Below are positions 42,741-55,021 of a stretch of 64,000 nt of DNA, piece by piece; position 1 is the first letter of the stretch; the number at the start of each line of letters is the position of its first letter. The position numbers and the translations under genes were made by a program. Origin of the DNA: Erodium maritimum. Lineage: Eukaryota; Streptophyta; Magnoliopsida; Geraniales; Geraniaceae. The notes beneath the pieces were generated by a model. The model saw only the letters and a program-made list of their open reading frames with translations. It made no database searches and was not told the origin of the DNA. The stretch spans positions 79,282,523-79,346,522 of the forward strand of contig OY997589.1 in NCBI GenBank assembly GCA_963921825.1. The letters run 5' to 3'.

Positions 42741-43646
42741 ATGGCACGTGGTAGGAGAGGACGATCAGGTGGGGCACCAGGACGAACGCCCACACGTGGC
42801 AGGAGGGGACGATCAGCTAGGGCACCGGGACGGATGCCCACCGTCGAACCCGCTGAGTCCACGGAAGCCCAGGGTACTCTCGTCGGGGAGGACAGGAGGT
42901 ACGACGCAGGACCATCTGCGGGCACGCCCAGCGTCCCACCGGTCGTAGACCTTTCCACTACGGCCGCTCTGGGGGAGTTGACCCGGACGGTGCAAAGCTT
43001 GGTGGCGAGCATCGTCCGTAGGGAGTCTGCGTCGCCGGCTTCGGAGCCAGTACCTGCTGCTGCTGTAGCCGTTCCAGCGAGGCCCGTTCAGGCCGAAGGC
43101 CATACGGCCCGGACACTACTGGATTTCCTGAAGCTGGGCATACCTACGTTCGTCGGGGAACCGAACCCCGACATAGCCGAGAGATGGCTGGAGCAGGTCA
43201 CTCGGGACCTGGACACGTCAGGCATAAAGGACGGTCACACCAGGGTGTCCTTTGCAGCTCATCAGCTGAGGGACAGGGCCTACCACTAGTGGGGGCGCGT
43301 ACGGGACAGAGTCGGGGACGACTACAGTACCTTCAAGGAGGTCTTTCTAGAGCAGTATTTCCCCGAGTCGGCCAGGGCGGATCGACATCAGCAGTTCCTG
43401 GAACTGCAACAGGACGGGGCGTCAGTAGCAGAGTATGAGGCTAGATTCACTGCCCTGGCCCGATTTGCACCAGAAATGGTGGCGACAGAGCTGAACCGTT
43501 GCCGGCGGTTCGAGACGGGGTTGAGAGCGACGATTCGGGATCGAGTCCTCGCCCTGAGGAATTGGGTTTACTCAGAGCTAGTAGACACTACAGCGATAGT
43601 GGAGCGGGGTCTCCGAGAGGCAGCGAGGACCCGTGAGGTTCGGTAG
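42741..43646 (+). pseudogene. Gypsy-b gag (capsid)
   Basis: The frame opens at ATG 42741 with an Arg/Gly-rich N-terminus (MARGRRGRSGGAPGR), an Ala/Pro/Val-rich stretch, then the retrotransposon gag fold (TFVGEPNPDIAERWL; after a TAG at 43287-43289, FLEQYFPESARA and VAEYEARFTALARF). It ends at TAG 43644-43646. The start is favoured because the upstream leader has no coding signal. The premature TAG makes it a pseudogene. Confidence 0.9.
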
Positions 43647-43747
43647 TGGCCGACCAGTGTTGCGGGGCCATCTGAGTCCCGAGATCCGAGGAGGCAGAGG
43701 ACTGCGGGGTTCTTTCGGCCACCGGTTCAGCCGGGCGGATTGGGTCT

Positions 43748-44035
43748 GTGGCATCGGTAGGGCTAGTCGCCTCAGAGCGGGTGCCGGTATGTTTTACCTG
43801 CGGACAGTCGGGCCATATGCGACGGGAGTGTCCGATAGGCGGAGGGTCCGCGGTGCTACCAGTGATCAGCCAGACAGGCCAGGGCACGGGACCGAGGGCC
43901 GACGATTTCAGGTGTTACCGGTGCGGCCGGGTTGGGCACTCAGTTGCAAGGTGCCCTGATCCGATTGGGGAAATGTCAGCGCAACGACCGCAGCAGTCGC
44001 ATACACTGCAGTCACCCAGTGGTCGCCAGCGTTAG
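43748..44035 (+). pseudogene. Gypsy-b nucleocapsid with two zinc knuckles
   Basis: Two CCHC knuckles, CFTCGQSGHMRREC and CYRCGRVGHSVARC, would bind element RNA. They lie in a different frame from gag, so at least one frameshift occurs between 43646 and 43748. Confidence 0.92.
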
Positions 44036-44227
44036 AGTCAGCCGTCGAGGTTCTCACAGCCGTCCACGAGCGCGCCAGTTCCGAGACAGCAATAGAGGTC
44101 TGTACAGCCAGCAGTCAGTGCGCTAGGTCGGAGGCAGCAGGCGTCACAGGGTAGAGTGTACGCAGTTACCGACTCCGGATCCACAAGAGTCGCTACCTAC
44201 CGTGAGACCATTCAGGGTACGTGTTAA

Positions 44228-44716
44228 TTGTATCACTTTTGGGCGTTGTTTTTATTTGATACCGGGGCGTCGCACTCGTTTATTTCATCGAGTTGTGCTG
44301 AGAGGTTGGGGCTGGGTTTAGAGTCGTTGAGTCCACCCCTGTGTCTGGACACCCCAGTTGGGGGTGATGTGATGTTGATTGGTGTCTGTCGTGCCTGCGA
44401 AATTAGAGTCGCAGACTGTCCTTACCCTAGTGACCTCGTGCTGAGAATGACGACCTTTGACGTAATCTTGGGAATGGATTGGTTGGCTAAGTACCGAGCC
44501 AATATCGACTGCTATAGGCGACGAGTGACGGTGTCAGCGGGCAACACGAAGGTTTCGTGTATTCTGGGCAGTAAGAGGGGGGTTCTCCTGTCGGCTTTGT
44601 CCGCAGTGGAGGAAGTATCGGCCATGCAGAGCCGAGAGTTACCGCGAGTGGTGTGCGAGTTTCCCGAGGTCTTTCCTGAGGAGTTGAGAGGGTTGCCACA
44701 AGTTCGTGAGGTGTAG
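44228..44716 (+). pseudogene. Gypsy-b aspartic protease
   Basis: The frame carries the retropepsin active site FDTGASHSFIS and the downstream ILGMDWL motif, and runs into the linker ending FPEVFPEELRGLPQVREV, where TAG 44714-44716 stops it. The linker is homologous to the first bases of the window in Gypsy-a. Confidence 0.9.
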
Positions 44717-45579
44717 TTCGGGATTGACCTGATGCCGGGAACGGTAGCGATATCGATGGCGCCTTACAGGTTCGCGCCGTAGAGTTGACCGAGCTGAAGC
44801 GTCAGCTCGAGGAGCTTCGGGAGAAGGGGCTTATTCGTCCGAGCACATCGCCGTGGGGAGCACCAGCACTCTTCGTGAAGAATAAGAGTGGAGAGCTTCG
44901 GATGTGTATAGACTACCGGAAGCTGAACCGGTTTACTATGAAGAACCGATACCCGATGCCAAGGATTGACGACTTGTTCGACCATTTGAGAGGGTCGACA
45001 TGCTTCTCGAAGATCGATCTATGATCCGGATATTACCAGTTGCGAGTCCGGGAGGGGGACGTTGCAAAGACTGCATTCCGGACACGCTGTGGGCATTACG
45101 AGTTCTTGGTGATGCCGTTTGGACTGACGAACGCACCTGCCGCGTTCATGGATCTGATGAACAGTATATTCCGGCTATTCTTAGATCAATTTGTGGTGGT
45201 GTTTGTAGACGACATCTTGATCTACTCGCATAACGAGGCGGCACATGAGGGGCATCTGAGGACTGTTCTGACCCTGCTACGAACGCATCAGCTATATGCC
45301 AACCTGGAGAAGTGCGAGTTTTGGCTCGCTGAGGTGAAATTCCTCGGTCACATTGTATCCCGTGACGGTATACTGGTCGATCCGGCGAAGATCGACGCGG
45401 TTTCGGAGTGGGCGCGGCCCACAAGCGTCTTCGAGATCCGTAGCTTCTTGGGGCTGGCAGGATATTATCGGCGGTTCTTCCAGGACTTTGCGCGACTAGC
45501 CGCGCCTAGGACTCTGTTGACGCGCAAGGGAGTCAGTTTGTGTGGACAGAGGATTGTGAACGTGCGTTCACGGAGCTGA
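44717..45579 (+). pseudogene. Gypsy-b reverse transcriptase
   Basis: RT fingers are at 44785-45024 (ending at TGA 45022-45024, where Gypsy-a has CGA); the palm is at 45040-45579 with FVDD at 45202-45213. A frameshift at about 45535 ends the second frame. It is closely similar to Gypsy-a RT (positions 160-870). Confidence 0.92.
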
Positions 45580-46160
45580 AGAATCGTCTGACTACCGCTC
45601 CAGTATTGATAGTGCCAGAGCGAGGGGTCGGGTATGAGGTCTACTGTGACGCGTCCGGGGAGGGACTGGGCTGTGTATTGATGCAGTTGGGTAAAGTTGT
45701 TGCTTATGGCTCCAGGTAGTTGAAGACACACGAGCGCAACTATCCTACCCATGACTTGGAATTAGCAGCAGTCGTGTTCGCGCTAAAGGGATGGAGGTAC
45801 TATCTGTATGGCGAGTGATTACAGGTGTTCTCGGATCACAAGAGCCTCAAGTACATCTTTTCCCAACGAGACCTGAACATGCGCCAGCGGCGATGGATGG
45901 AGCTACTTGAGGAGTACGACTTTGAGCTACCCTACCATCCGGGTAAGGCAAACGTGGTTGCCGACGCCCTGAGTAGGAAGTCGATTCCGAGTCTTGCCAG
46001 CATATTAGTCCGAGAGTGGGACATGATGGGGGAACTGGGCACGTTCGGGCTTGAGCTAGAGGAGGTTATTGGTGGCGTGGCCATGTGCTCATTGGTGGCT
46101 CAACCCTCACTACTTGCCCGAGTGATGGAGGTGCAGTCGGAGGACGTCAAGACGTCATAG
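45580..46160 (+). pseudogene. Gypsy-b RNase H
   Basis: The segment contains YCDASGEGLG-type sequence near 45640 and, in the open piece 45825-46160, [13 protein letters not shown] and [15 protein letters not shown]. Stops at about 45718 and 45817 interrupt it. TAG at 46158-46160 lies at the RNase H-integrase boundary and is shared with Gypsy-a. Confidence 0.88.
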
Positions 46161-47416
46161 ATCAGAGAGAGGAACGTCAGAGGTGACGAGGTGGTAGGCT
46201 GGGAACTCAGTGCTGATTGGGGTTACGGTATCGAGGAGGGTTATTCGTGTCGGGCAAGTGTAGAGACGACGTGTTGCGAGAGTCACATCATTCACGTCTT
46301 ATAGTGCACTCGGGTGGTACCAAGATGTACTGTGACATCAGGCGGCACTTCTGGTGGAGCGGGATGCGGAGAGCGGTCGCAGAATTTGTATCGAGGTGCC
46401 TCGTCTGTCAGCAGGTGAAGGCCGAACATCAGCGTCCCGCCGGATTGTTGCAGCCACTGCCGATTGCCCAGTGGAAATGGGAGCACGTCACGATGGATTT
46501 CGTGAGTGGGTTGCCGAGATCGCCAAAGGGACATGATGTGGTGTGTGTGGTAGTCGATCGGTTGACCAAGTCGGCCCATTTCCTGGTCATGAGGATGATT
46601 GATTCGGTCGACAAGTTGAGCAGCCTGTACATTAAAGAGATAGTGCATCTCCATGGAGTCCCTGTGTCGATAGTGTCTGACAAGGATCCTCGTTTCACGT
46701 CCAGATTCTGGCCGAGTCTGCAGACCGCGTTGGGGACCGAGGTTCTACTCAGTACAGCACACCATCCCCAGACAGACGGCCAGTCCGAGCGCACTATTCA
46801 GATTTTCGAGGACATGATGCGGGCATGTGTGCTAGACTTTCGGGGGTCGTGGGAAACCCACCTACCGTTGGTCGAGTTCGCCTACAATAACAGCGTTCAT
46901 GCCAGTATTAGGATGGCACCGTTTGAAGCGTTGTATGGTAGGCCGTGTCGATCGCCAGTATGCTGGGCAGAGGTGGTGGACAGGAGTCTACTAGGGCCAG
47001 AGCTCGTTCGAGAGACGACAGAGAAGGTCGCGCTGATACGCGAGCGGTTGAAGACCGCACAGAGTCGGCAGAAGAGCTACGCCGACAAACGACGCCGACC
47101 TCTTGAGTTCGCAGTCGGTGACCACGTGTTCCTGAAGGTGAGCCCGAGGAAGGGACTGGTACGGTTCAGACGCAGCAGGGGCAAGTTAGCCCCACGGTAC
47201 ATCGGCCCTTTCGAGATCTTGAGAAGAGTGGGAGCAGTGGCATATCGTCTGGCATTGCCACCCCAACTTGGGAGAGTCCATAACATCTTCCACGTGTCCC
47301 AGTTGCGGAAGTACAATGCGGACACCTCCCACGTCATTGAGTGGGCAGATATCGAGATAGCTGACAATGTCTCTTATGAGGAGCAGCCGGTTCGAATTAT
47401 GGACACACGAGAGTAG
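46161..47416 (+). pseudogene. Gypsy-b integrase
   Basis: The best-kept gypsy protein: a 399-codon frame from 46217 with zinc ligands H24/H25, H31, C61 and C64, catalytic D94 (MDFVSG), D155 (VSDKDP) and E191 (GQSERT), and a C-terminal region [19 protein letters not shown] at 47414-47416 cuts it before the chromodomain. The ATG at 46217 is internal; homology starts at about 46161 in another frame. Confidence 0.93.
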
Positions 47417-47572
47417 GTCCTGTGTGGCAAGGTTATCCGCCTAGTACGGGTGCAGTGGCGACACCACGAAGCCGAGTCGACTTGGGAGCGCGAGGACGAG
47501 GTTCGCACGAAGTACCCTGATCTGTTCGACTCCGGAGACACGTTTGTTTTAAATTTCGCGGACGAATTTCCT
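47417..47572 (+). pseudogene. Gypsy-b chromodomain
   Basis: After the premature stop, the same frame reads VQWRHHEAESTWEREDEV and TKYPDLF, the chromovirus C-terminal chromodomain, matching Gypsy-a 2740-2830. Confidence 0.88.
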
Positions 47573-47574
47573 TT

Positions 47575-47587
47575 AAGGGGGGTAGAT
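47575..47587 (+). promoter_or_regulatory. Polypurine tract of Gypsy-b
   Basis: AAGGGGGGTAGAT immediately before the 3' LTR, identical to Gypsy-a. Confidence 0.86.
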
Positions 47588-49802
47588 TGTAAGAACCACT
47601 CCCGGTTAACGCCAGTCAAATCGGCGAAAAACAGGAAAATTTAAAATATTTGGACATACACCTAAATGGACCTAAGATTGACCCCTAGGGTCATATCGGA
47701 CTTAAGTTGACCCCGATATCAACCAAAATGAGTTCTGGGGGACTCAGGGCAACTTTTTGACCAATTTGGGAAATGTTGACTTTTTGTCGGAAAAGTCAAC
47801 CGAGCGACGTTTTGGTCCGTTCGAGGCTCGTTTTGGATCCAAAAAGCTTAGTCGTCGTTACAACGGTCTTAGTTGGGACGTTTCTTTGTAGCAAGTGAAA
47901 TCTCGTAATTTCTTGGAAAATGGGCCCGTTCGGGGCCCGAGACGGCCGAATTTCGCGAATATGACAAAAAAATATCTATAAAGATATTTTTTTAAAAGGT
48001 GGGACCCAATTGCCACTTTTCACACAAGTGGTGGTAGTTGTTATTTTTGAACAAAACAAAAGGAAGAAGTGATGGTAGTTGGTAATTTTGAACAAAACAA
48101 AAGGGAGACTACATGTGGTGTTCGGCCATTAAGAGAAAAAAAGGAGAATTAGAGAGAGAAAGAAGAGAGAAGGAGAAAAAGAAAAGGAAAAAGAGAAGAA
48201 ATGTTAGGGTTTTGCGATTTCCCAGCGATCCAACCGACGGATCGTCTCAACGGTTGAAGAATCGAGCTCCCATCGTCATTCCCTACGGTGAGAACCTATT
48301 CGATTCACTTTTTGGTACGTTTGAAAGTTAGGGTTTGTGTTTAAACGAGTTAAATATGGATGAGTTGAGGTGTAGGGTTCGTTGGGAACGTTTTGGGGCG
48401 AAAATGATCGGTTTCCGGTGACCGGAGGCTCGGGGGAGCTCCGGCCACCGTGGGTGGTGGCTGGCCGGAGCTAGGACCGGCCACCACTGTGGTGAAACGG
48501 TCCAGCCACCCACGGGGGTTGGTGGCCGGGTGGGGCATACGTGTCGGGTCTCGGGTTCTTCGTGTTCGGGTGGTTTTGGACGATCCCCGAATCGATATTT
48601 CACACCCGGAACGAATTATGGAATTAAATTGTGAAAGTTAGAAATTTCGGGTTTAGAAACTTTAAACGCGAACTAAATCGCTCGGAAGTCAGAAATTGAT
48701 TCCGTCGATTGCATTGGAACCCTTGAATTATTCTAAGATCGTAGAAACGAAAACGGGAATTTTCGGAGCCCCGAAAGGGCGTTTTCCAATCCCGGGCAGA
48801 TTCGCCGAGCCGGGTGAAGCGGGCCTTTCCGGGCCCATTATTGACAATGTCGAGTAATTGGGAATTTTGGGAGTGATCGACATTGTCGGGGTTGCCTTTG
48901 GGCGTCTAATTCTTTAAAATTTAGCTTTGCCTGCGAACTTAAAAAGTGTTTTAATTGTGTTCTTGTTAGATCGTGCCACCGACCGAGGAAAGGGGAGGCT
49001 TGGCGAGTGATCGCGAGCACGTCGGAGCTAGGGCGTGGAGTTTTGGGGAAGCGTTACGAGGTAGGGAAAAGTAGCCGGATCTCGGCCTTGGCTAGGTAAA
49101 GTTAACAGTAGAAATGCATGTGACACTTGGGTATCGTAGGATAAGTAAATTTATCGAACAATAGAAATGCAGGCGACACTTAGTGGTGCCGTAGGATACG
49201 TGATCGTATCAAACAATATAAATGCATGTGACACTTAATGGTGTCGTAGGTTAACCGAACTTATCGAACATTAGAAATGCATGTGGGCACTTAGTGGTGC
49301 CCGTAGGTAAAGTACCTTGTTGTGTTTATGAGGGTGGTCATGTGTGCCTTTGGGGTGTTGAACCCGTATGTTATTCTTTGTGTTTGTGGGTGGCCATGAG
49401 TGCCCGTGGGGAGTTGAACCCGTATTGGTTGACTGACTTGCCAAGTTGTAGTTAGTCGTGTTATCGTATTTTCTTTCTATTTGCGGGGTTTTGTGTGTTA
49501 TTTGGTTGTGACTGTGATTGTTCTGGTGATGACTGTTGAGCTATGCCCGTGGGTGTGTCGTACCCTCCGGTGCGTGGTCGGTAAAGAGCAGAGGGTTGTG
49601 GTCCCCATCAGGTGTGAAGCACCTTCCGGCGCGTGATCGGTAAAGTGTGATGTTAGAGCTGTGCCCGAGGGGTGTGTCGTACCCTCCAATGCGTGGTCGG
49701 TAAAGAGCAGAGGGATGTGGTCCCCGTAGGTGAGTAGCACCTTCCGGCGCGTGATTGGTAAAGTGCTGACGCTGGATTTATGCCCGAGGGGTGTGTCGTA
49801 CC
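47588..49802 (+). repeat. Gypsy-b 3' LTR, first part
   Basis: It starts TGTAAGAACCACTCCCGG and matches 31063 onward. It carries the GA-rich tract (48130-48200), candidate intron (donor GTGAGA near 48290, acceptor near 48968), the hairpin array and two units of the 120-bp repeat. It is interrupted at GTACC (49798-49802) by Copia-A copy 3. Confidence 0.94.
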
Positions 49803-51489
49803 TGTTGGGTCTCGAGGTAGGGTTGGAGATGAACCAACTCGCAGCGGAAAATCAATGAAAACCAAGAGACAATTAAAACCATGAAACAACTAACAAAGAA
49901 TGGATTAACAAGAGAAAAATTCAGCACTAGTTCTTACCAAAACAAGAACACCGGTTACGAATGATTGGCTTGAGTCTCCAAGACGCCTACGTATCCACAT
50001 GGGAATCAAAGCCACGTAGTTCTTCTCTTTGAGGACTCAAGAACACAAACATGGAGGTGGAAACTAGCCAAACCCGAAATGGCCATGGAAGAGGGAGAGA
50101 AAATGTGTTTCCTATTCTTGTCTTGTATTTGTTATGTTGAAAAAAGATGACTTAAACATAACAAAACCCATACTTGTCCAACTAAAGGCATGGGACAAGT
50201 ATGGTGTCAAGTAAGGTGTAAATAGGACAAAGTATGGCAAGACAAGATTGGGTTAGGTGGTGAATCACCAACACCTTAATCCTTGTCTTGCTTACTTAGT
50301 ACTAATTAATCAAGACTTGATTAATTAGTTCCATGGGCCTTGGTTGCATGGGCCTTTCATGGGCCTCTTGGAACATGGCCCGTGGCCATTTCCAACGAGG
50401 TCCCGTGATTCGCTCATCGCCTCCATGCCTTCCATACCGGAAATGTCCAACATTATCCGACGCGATCAATCCCAAGACTCCAAGCCTTGTCTCGATCTGT
50501 GAAGTCCTATTCACTTACGGGCACATGACCCAAAACCCAGTTTTGGTCATGTCCCGAGACAACTCCCTTTTGGCCATTCTCCATAAATGTGTCAATGAGT
50601 TTCATCCTCCGGTGTGACCCTTAGGTTTATGCATGTCAATAGATCAACGTAAAATCCCATTTTACTTGATCCTATTTAAGTGGCAACTAACGAGACTTTA
50701 GTATTGCCTGACACTACATAACGAATCGACCCTGTCGATTCTAACCTTTCCGTCGTCCCTGTCATTATCCTTTTATCTCTGATATCCTGATTGAGATAAG
50801 GCATAGAGCCGTCATCCTTATTATTCTCAATCACCGTTCCTTGATATGTGAGATGACTGAAGATATGATACCCAGTATCATGTGCATGGCCATGCTATTC
50901 TTCCAGTCACTCTCGATCAAGTGGCCGAGAACCGATATCTTTCTCATACCTTAGTATGAGGGATAAATCCCTTAGCCGTCTTTCGTGTCACTCATGTAGC
51001 CCGTCCCCAAGCCAATCCTGGCCGTTATGGAAGCCCTGTTACGGACAACGTTAGGCTCAGGTCAAACTCAGTTGTTGACTACATAGCGATCACAAAGACT
51101 CCTTGGTCTAAGGATACATGACAAGCTACAACACTGAATATGTTCATGACTTAATCTATGGCACATATTCAGGGCGGGTCGTCCAATATCATGTCCCACA
51201 TGATATCTATGATCAGACTCTGGAATCCCATTCCAATGACTAACAGAACGTAAGCCATAAAGAGCCATCTTTCATACTAGTCGCTTCTAGTGAAGCTTTG
51301 TTGACTAGGGACCCATCGAGTGTGATCTATCTCGATCTATGGTTCTATTCGCATGGTGGGCATAGATCAGAGCACACATCGATATATTACTCCAACACAT
51401 AAGTAATATAAAGCCGCTTTAATTTTATTGCTAACGATGATATATACATTTGGACATTTAGGATTGAACTATGGGCACTAAGACTAACA
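49803..51489 (-). repeat. Copia-A copy 3, 3' LTR (1,687 bp)
   Basis: Complete LTR, one base shorter than its partner (GGTTACG versus GGTTAACG near 49956). It has the same inverted repeats as listed for copy 2. Confidence 0.95.
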
Positions 51490-51505
51490 ATCTCCCACTT
51501 GCCCT
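51490..51505 (-). promoter_or_regulatory. Polypurine tract, Copia-A copy 3
   Basis: The minus strand reads GGCAAGTGGGAGATT next to the 3' LTR. It is the only surviving PPT of the three Copia-A copies. Confidence 0.86.
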
Positions 51506-51934
51506 AGTTCCAATCTAAACTCCAATATGTCCCCATCGACTTTACATGTCTAACATGTTCAGGCAGTGACACTGCCTTAGTCAAAGGGTTGGCTATGTTA
51601 TCATCTGTTGCAATATCGGTTATCTTCACTTCACCTCAGTTCAGTATTTATCTGATGAGGTGGATACGCCGCAGTACATGTTTGGATTTGTTATGCGATC
51701 TAGGCTTTTAGCTTGCGCAATGGCCCTTGTGTTGTCGCAAAATGGATTCACCGGACTGGATGGGTTTTTAATTACACCCAGCCCTGCCATGAATTTCCAA
51801 ATCCACATAGCCTCCTTAGCTGCCTCTGCAGCATCCATGTACTTGGCCTCTGTCGTAGATTCGGCAATGGTATCTTGCTTTACGCTTTCCCAGCTAAAGC
51901 TCTGCCATTCAGCGTAAACACATATCCTGATTGA
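51506..51934 (-). pseudogene. Copia-A copy 3 RNase H and pol end
   Basis: The minus strand has AAEAAKEAMWIWKFMAGLG and FCDNTRAIAQAKS (51838-51641), then a degenerate stretch, then a C-terminal tail (ANPLTKAV, SMGTYWSL) ending near 51510. The RNase H core is incomplete: the catalytic-Glu region at about 51850 is joined to RT through deleted sequence. Confidence 0.85.
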
Positions 51935-52076
51935 CTTCTAAAGTCATCTGGATTTGTCTTGGAAAACTAGCGTCTACTCATCCTTCGACGACTAGTTCAG
52001 CATCATCTTTCCCCCGGGTTAGAATGATGTCTACTGGTACAACATAAGGCTTACGAGACGTCTGGTCTCATACATG

Positions 52077-53425
52077 TCATGGCATATATGATCGATCCTG
52101 CCCCCAGGCGCATAGGATTCTCATCATCCTTTTCAGCTCATCAGGTGTCTTAGGACACTGAGTCTTGATGAGATGAATGCCATGACTAGTGGGTAAGAGT
52201 CCTTTCTTTGAATCGAGCATTAAGAACCTACTCAATGCCTTGTTCACATAGGTTCCCTGACTTAAATCCAAGACCCTCTTGGTGCGATCTCTACATATCT
52301 TAATCCTTAAGATATGAGAAGCATCACCTAAGTCCTTTATTGAAAAACACTTCCTCAACCAAGCTTTAGTCTCGTGCAAGGTTGGGATGTCGTTTTCAAT
52401 GAGAACCAGAAAGGTAATATCGCTCCCACTAGCCTTCTTATAAACGCAAGATTCATCCTCGTTCTTGATTAAGCCAAATCCAATTACAGCTTCATCAAAA
52501 CGAAGGATCCAACTCCGAGAAGTTCGTTTCAATCCATAAATGGATTTCAACAACTTATAAATCTTTCCTTTATTCTTCGGATCGTCAAAACCTTTGGGCC
52601 GAGACATACAAACGTACTCAGTCAAATTTCCATTTAGGAAAGCGGTTTTGACATCCACTTGCCATATCTCGTAATTATGATACGCAGTTATGTCAAGAAG
52701 AATTTGGATCGATTTTGACCATAGCCACTAAGGAGAAGGTTTCCTCATAGTCAATCCATTGGATCTGCCTATAACCTTTCGCCACCAGTTGAGCTTTGTA
52801 GGTCAGAGGGTTGCCGTCCATGTCCATCTTCACCTTGAAGATCCATTTGCATCCTATGGTCCTCACACCATTGATGGGATCAACCGGTTCCCAGACTCGG
52901 TTGTCCGACATGGATTGCATTTCCTCCCTCATGGCTCCCAGCCATAACTCGGAGTTGGGCCCATCCACGACTTCCTGAAAGGTGGCTGGATCATCGTGAT
53001 CCACCATGACTTCATTGTCACCTCCGGATACCATATCTTGGAGGTGGAAGATTGATCCTTTCAAATCGCCTTGGACCTTCCGGAATTGTAACAGGAATTG
53101 GTTCTTACTCTACGACAATCTCTGGCTCCTTTCTACAGGGTTGCTAATTGGTTTAGACAGATCTGTACCATCCTGAATTTCTTCGAGATGCACAGTCCTC
53201 CCAATGACGTCTTTGGAAACAAAACTTTTTTTTTTTCATAAAGACCCCACCCCAAGCGACGAACACCATGTTCTCACTGGGATTGTAGAAATAGTATCCC
53301 CTTGTTGCTTTGGGATACCACACGAAGGTGCATATCTCAGATCTTGGTTCGAGCTTAGTCGAAACCAAATGTTTCACATAAGCCTCGCAACCACAAATCT
53401 TTAGGAAGGACAAAGCGGGCATCAT
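52077..53425 (-). pseudogene. Copia-A copy 3 RT and connection
   Basis: Pieces in order: connection 53425-53153 (KICGCEAYVKHL), RT fingers 53064-52693 (GCKWIFKVKMD, AKGYRQIQ, DYEETFS) and palm 52658-52077 (MDVKTAFLNGNL, SIYGLKRTSRSW). At 52400/52401 FLVL is followed directly by IENDIP; compared with Copia-C, seven codons that include the catalytic box are gone, in frame. The enzyme cannot be active. Confidence 0.93.
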
Positions 53426-53603
53426 CCCGTACCATTTTTAAAATGGTGTCCCTTCCACACCATTCGTCGAAGCCCGATTCACTATGAATGCGGTCGTCTC
53501 TAGAGCAAAACCCCTAAAAGAGATTGGGAGATCAGTCCAACTAATCATGGAACAGACCATTGTCTAACAATGTCCGTTTTCTCCGTTTGGCTACACCTTT
53601 CAA

Positions 53604-54531
53604 CTACAGTGACCTAGGAGGAGTCCATTTCAAAAGGATCCCATTCTCTTTTAGATGATCTAATAACTCTGTGGTCAAGTATTTTCCACCTCGATCCAAT
53701 CGAAGTGCCTTAATACCTTTGTCGAGCTGGTTTTCTACTATAGTCTTAAACTCTTTGAATTTATCAAAAGCTTCAGACTTATGTCTCACCGAATAGACAT
53801 AACCATATTTACTGTAATCATCAGTAAATGTGATAAAGTAGCTAAAACCCCTCCTGGCAAGTGAACTTATTGGTCTACACACATTCGAGTGTATCAGCCC
53901 CAATAATTCACCCGCCCTTTCATCGCGATCGATAAAGGGCACTTTAGTCATTTTGCCCATCATACAAACCTTGCACCTATCGATCGAATGGAATTCGAAT
54001 GAACCTGAAAGCCCGCACTTCTGAAGTGCTGATAGGCGCTTCTTGTTTATGCGACCCAAATGACAGTACCATAACAGAGTTAGGTTTAAATCGTTGGATT
54101 TAGACCTCTTGGTATTAACGGAATATATAGAACTTGAGGCATTGTTACCCATATCTAATATGTACAATCCTCCAACCATGTCAGTACTGGTATAAAACAT
54201 ATCATTGCATAGAACATTGAAAACTCCATTTCCAATATTAACATTATATCCTTCCTTGTCAAACACGGATACAGATATAATATTCCTACTAAGAGTAGGT
54301 ATGCAATATACATTATACAATACTAAGACAAGGCCTCTTGGCAAAGCAAGACTCATGGATCCTACAGCAGTTGCCACAACTCTGAGGTCCATTTCGTGCT
54401 TTCCAAATCTCTCCTACTTTCAGCCACCATATATTAGTGCATGTGTGAGATTCAGTCATGGTATCTAATACCCATGAATCTTTGGAAGTAGAGAGATGTA
54501 GCTCTATAGAGTTAATACCGAATGAAGGCAC
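53604..54531 (-). pseudogene. Copia-A copy 3 protease and integrase
   Basis: Protease reads VLDTMTESHTC with DTM at 54465-54457 instead of DTG. Integrase (54392-53604) has the zinc segment CHLGRIN (His to Arg in the H of LGH) and CKVCMMGKM; the first catalytic Asp is Asn (IHSNVC, codon 53885-53883) and the second Asp survives in LDRGGKY. The frame ends before the catalytic Glu. Protease and integrase are in different frames. Confidence 0.92.
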
Positions 54532-55021
54532 GGTCCCACCGCCCTTCCTTAGATCATCCAGGTTTCCTGATGAAGGCGCAGTCCTACTGCCCTTCTTCAG
54601 ATCATCCAGGCTATTTGATGAAGGCGCAGTCCCACTGCCCTTCTTCAGATCAGCCGTGAACTTCCTGTAATCCTGGTTCCAATGACCAGGCTGTTGGCAG
54701 TAGAAGCAGACATTCTCAGGTGTCTCATCTTTCCTGCCAAGTGCGCATGGGCCCAGCCCTTGCCACTTCCAATTCCCTTGTTGACCATCAGAATATCCTT
54801 GGATCCCAGATCCCTGAGATATTCTTCTCAGCAGTTAATGACACTTCATGTAACTCTGATATGGTCTTAGAGACAGCCTTGTCAAGGACATATTCTTTGC
54901 GTTCAGACTTGAGGACTATCCTCAAAATTCTGTACCAGTCCAAATAGTTTGTCCCATTTAGCTTGACCCTGTCAAGAATGGTTTTTAATGACAAACTATT
55001 AATGTTCGCTGAATTTGCCAT
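54532..55021 (-). pseudogene. Copia-A copy 3 gag
   Basis: ATG at 55021: MANSANINSLSLKTILDRVK and NYLDWYRILRIVLKSE, a typical copia gag start, stopping after 77 codons. Much of the capsid region is missing: the next recognisable part is a zinc knuckle near 54690 (CFYCQQPGHWNQDY, with the last Cys replaced by Tyr) and three 16-codon repeats (54524-54658). The protein is therefore only about a third of the expected gag. Confidence 0.88.
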
